64,000 nucleotides of DNA from Chaenocephalus aceratus (taxonomy: Eukaryota > Chordata > Actinopteri > Perciformes > Channichthyidae). The stretch covers positions 14,542,928 to 14,606,927 of the forward strand of contig CM043788.1 of NCBI GenBank assembly GCA_023974075.1. The letters are read 5' to 3'. Position numbers and translations under genes: made by a program. Under the pieces are notes generated by a model that saw only the letters and a program-made list of their open reading frames with translations, did no database searches and was not told the DNA's origin. Numbering within the stretch: position 1 is the first letter of the stretch; each line of letters begins with the position of its first letter. Shown here in pieces: positions 62,290 through 64,000 of this stretch.

Positions 62290-63803
62290 TCATGTACGTT
62301 TCAGATTGATTTGAAAGGACATATAGCCTACTCTGCCTGAATGACTTGCAAAGACTGGTATAGTCCACTTAGGAGTGAGGGATACTCCCATGTGTGTGAG
62401 TACGTCTTTCTTTTTCACAGCAGTGGTCCCAGGAGGGACCTGTGTGCATCTTCTTTGGTTCAATTGCATGAGCACCTCTGGTCTCCTGCTTTCCAACTTG
62501 CAGCTTCCATATTTGAACTGAGTCCTTTTCGGATCCTCTTTTGTGTAGCACAGGCGCAGCCATTTCATTTTCTGGCAACAAACTGTTTGTCCCTCTGTAT
62601 CTATGGTTCTGTTTCGGACCGTGTGTTGTAGGGCTGTGCAATTAATCGTATTTTAATCTCGATTACGATTTTGGCTTGCAACGAGGTCCAGTTTCCCCGC
62701 AGCGAGGCCCCCCCCCCCGCCCCCCTGTTGACAGTTCACGAGCGTGACCCCTCGACTTCATCCACCACATCACAGTCATCAATTAAGGACGCGCTTTACA
62801 GTGCCACGGCCTACTCAAGCAGCTTGCAAGGACACAAAGATATAACACATGCCATCACATTCTACATAGCTAAAGACATGTGCCCAGTTAGCACGGTTAG
62901 CAACCAGGGGTTTAAGCAACTGGCTAACACTATGGACAAGCGTTAAGCGATGCCATCTCGGTATCATTTCACCAGATCTGCACTGCCTGCCCTATATGAC
63001 AAATGCCGTGGGGAATTTAAAAAAGATGTGGCTTCAGCTGAATACTTTGCAGTTGAGTTATACTTAAAGTTCAGGGTAATCAACTGTTAAAAAGATACTG
63101 TTCAAATTATTATTATTATCTTTTGTATGTTCAATAAATGGATGTTTTCAAAGTCAATGAATAATCTTATTTAATAATCGTGATATCAATATTGACCAAA
63201 ATAATCGTAATTATGATTATTGCCATAATTAAGCAGCTCTAGTGTGTTGTGAGAAGGACTTGAAATCCAGAAAGTCACTGTGCCCAAGCTCAATCACCTT
63301 CTATGGCATGTTCCTCCTTGCCATCCTCACAAGAGTGTAGTACCCCTCCGAACTTTACACAGGCCCTTTTTTTCTGTCGGTCTCAATGGCTGCATGAACA
63401 CGGTCACATTCCATCTTGCTGTGTCCAGACTCCATGAATGTATGGTCAATAATGGAGATGGGCAAGGTGTTGACTGCATGGAGACATATGGCACTAAAAC
63501 CAGCATTCCTGTTCTGCCCACCACATGTGTCAGAGTACAGCACCACATGCTCAGTACCTGAAAGAGTTGACAGATACTGGACCATGCATGTGCTGATCTC
63601 TGATGAGTTGAATTATATGTTGAAGATGGATCTGTAGAAACTAAGTTTCCTTTGTCATTCAGCATTGACTTTGAATCCTGGATTATTTCATTCTCTTCAT
63701 CAAGCTCTTCTGCATCTTGAAATAAGCTTAGTAACACTTCTTCAGCAGTAAAAAGCTTTCTTCTCATGGTTGACCTGGCTTGCTTACATATGGTGTCAGC
63801 CAT
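62290..63803 (-). pseudogene. Decayed transposase-like gene T, split by a hAT element
   Basis: The minus-strand frame from ATG 63803 starts MADTICKQARSTMRRKLFTA with an acidic stretch after it. In another frame from 63585 comes YSDTCGGQNRNAG and FMESGHSKMECDRVH, a block I associate with RNase H-like transposase-type domains (DUF7869-like). Beyond the hAT insert the frame returns at 62568 with KWLRLCYTKEDPKRTQFKY. Removing the hAT and one duplication copy (621 bp, a multiple of 3) keeps the frame. Stops and frame changes remain (for example near 63600 and 63355), so the gene is dead. It lies inside the adcy1 gene span, opposite to nothing else. Confidence 0.6.
62629..63241 (+). mobile_element. 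hAT element, deletion derivative with transposase remnant
   Basis: The ends TAGGGCTGTGCAATTAATCG and (reverse) TAGAGCTGCTTAATTATGG are flanked by the exact 8 bp duplication GTGTGTTG (62621-62628 and 63242-63249). Inside, 62671-62946 reads a piece of hAT transposase of the ZBED type (DITHAITFYIAKDMCPVSTV, FKQLANTMDKR). After a stop it continues as AMPSRYHFTRSALPALYDKC. The BED finger start and the catalytic C-terminal part are missing. Confidence 0.9.
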
Positions 63804-63853
63804 TTTGACTCAAGTGCTATCCAAAGGCTTTACCCATAATACATTTCTCAGTG

Positions 63854-63887
63854 CCAAAAGGGCGTAAGTGCACTTACGCCCTTTTGG
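63854..63887. repeat. Perfect 34 bp palindrome
   Basis: CCAAAAGGGCGTAAGTG and its exact reverse complement meet at 63870/63871. The motif CCCTTTTGGCAG recurs at 63970-63981, so this may be the subterminal end of transposon T, 51 bp above its ATG. Confidence 0.9.
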
Positions 63888-64000
63888 CCCCAAATAGTTC
63901 AGTGTGTTCTGTGTTAGGTCTTTTGGTTTTTGATGAATAACTCTGGATTGGTTTAGAATTCACATGCACCCTTTTGGCAGTAAAGAGCTCATTGAGAGCT

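Noticed and set aside
63280..63561. 93-residue plus frame opposite transposase gene T
   Set aside because: Antisense shadow; the minus strand carries the conserved CGGQNRN and GHSKMECD blocks.

Overview
This window is vertebrate, and almost certainly teleost, nuclear DNA. It holds intron-split genes of the IGF-binding-protein and adenylyl-cyclase families in the order igfbp3 (+), igfbp1 (-), adcy1 (-). The same neighbourhood is known from mammals (IGFBP3 and IGFBP1 tail to tail, then ADCY1). The space between the genes is filled with DNA transposons, LTR retrotransposons, LINE fragments and CA microsatellites typical of fish. No bacterial genes, operons or CRISPR arrays are present.

Layout. 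1-3246 is igfbp3 intron. 3247-3372 is the last coding exon of igfbp3, followed by its 3' region to about 6.18 kb. 6503-10997 is a long-inverted-repeat DNA element (E1) with another element (N1) inside. 11.06-11.64 kb is an L2-like LINE tail. 12777-14206 (-) is the complete four-exon igfbp1 gene (260 aa), with TATA and CCAAT boxes upstream. 14.4-23.5 kb is mostly unique intergenic DNA with a few dispersed repeats. 23.5-50.6 kb is a dense transposon nest. 50.6-54.6 kb is intergenic with three large CA/GT arrays. 54.6-59.98 kb (-) is the adcy1 3'UTR and its last five coding exons (C2 catalytic domain). 60-62.3 kb is adcy1 intron, and 62.3-64 kb holds a decayed transposase gene split by a hAT element.

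The transposon nest is the most informative part. Element B (26575-41396) contains the Ty3/gypsy-like retrotransposon R1 (27081-32905), an inverted-repeat minisatellite element F (33009-34572) and E2 (34649-41159). E2 in turn holds a hAT-like element N2 (36749-40820), and N2 holds N3 (37349-38609), flanked by TTAA and carrying an ORF resembling the first exon of P2X7-like transposon genes. Target-site duplications and undisrupted sister copies inside the window give the order of insertion directly.

Four elements (E1 6503-10997, E2, E3 42492-45463, E4 49629-50563) form one family. They share a terminal CAACC...TCTCAC-like motif, 7-8 bp target duplications and an exchangeable inner core. Each has its own subterminal hairpin sequence. 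This modular family is the best candidate here for something not well described.

The host genes act in IGF and cAMP signalling. IGFBP-3 and IGFBP-1 are secreted carriers of IGF peptides. ADCY1 is a membrane enzyme making cAMP. Their shared location is an old linkage, not an operon. All calls come from reading the sequence; no database search was possible.
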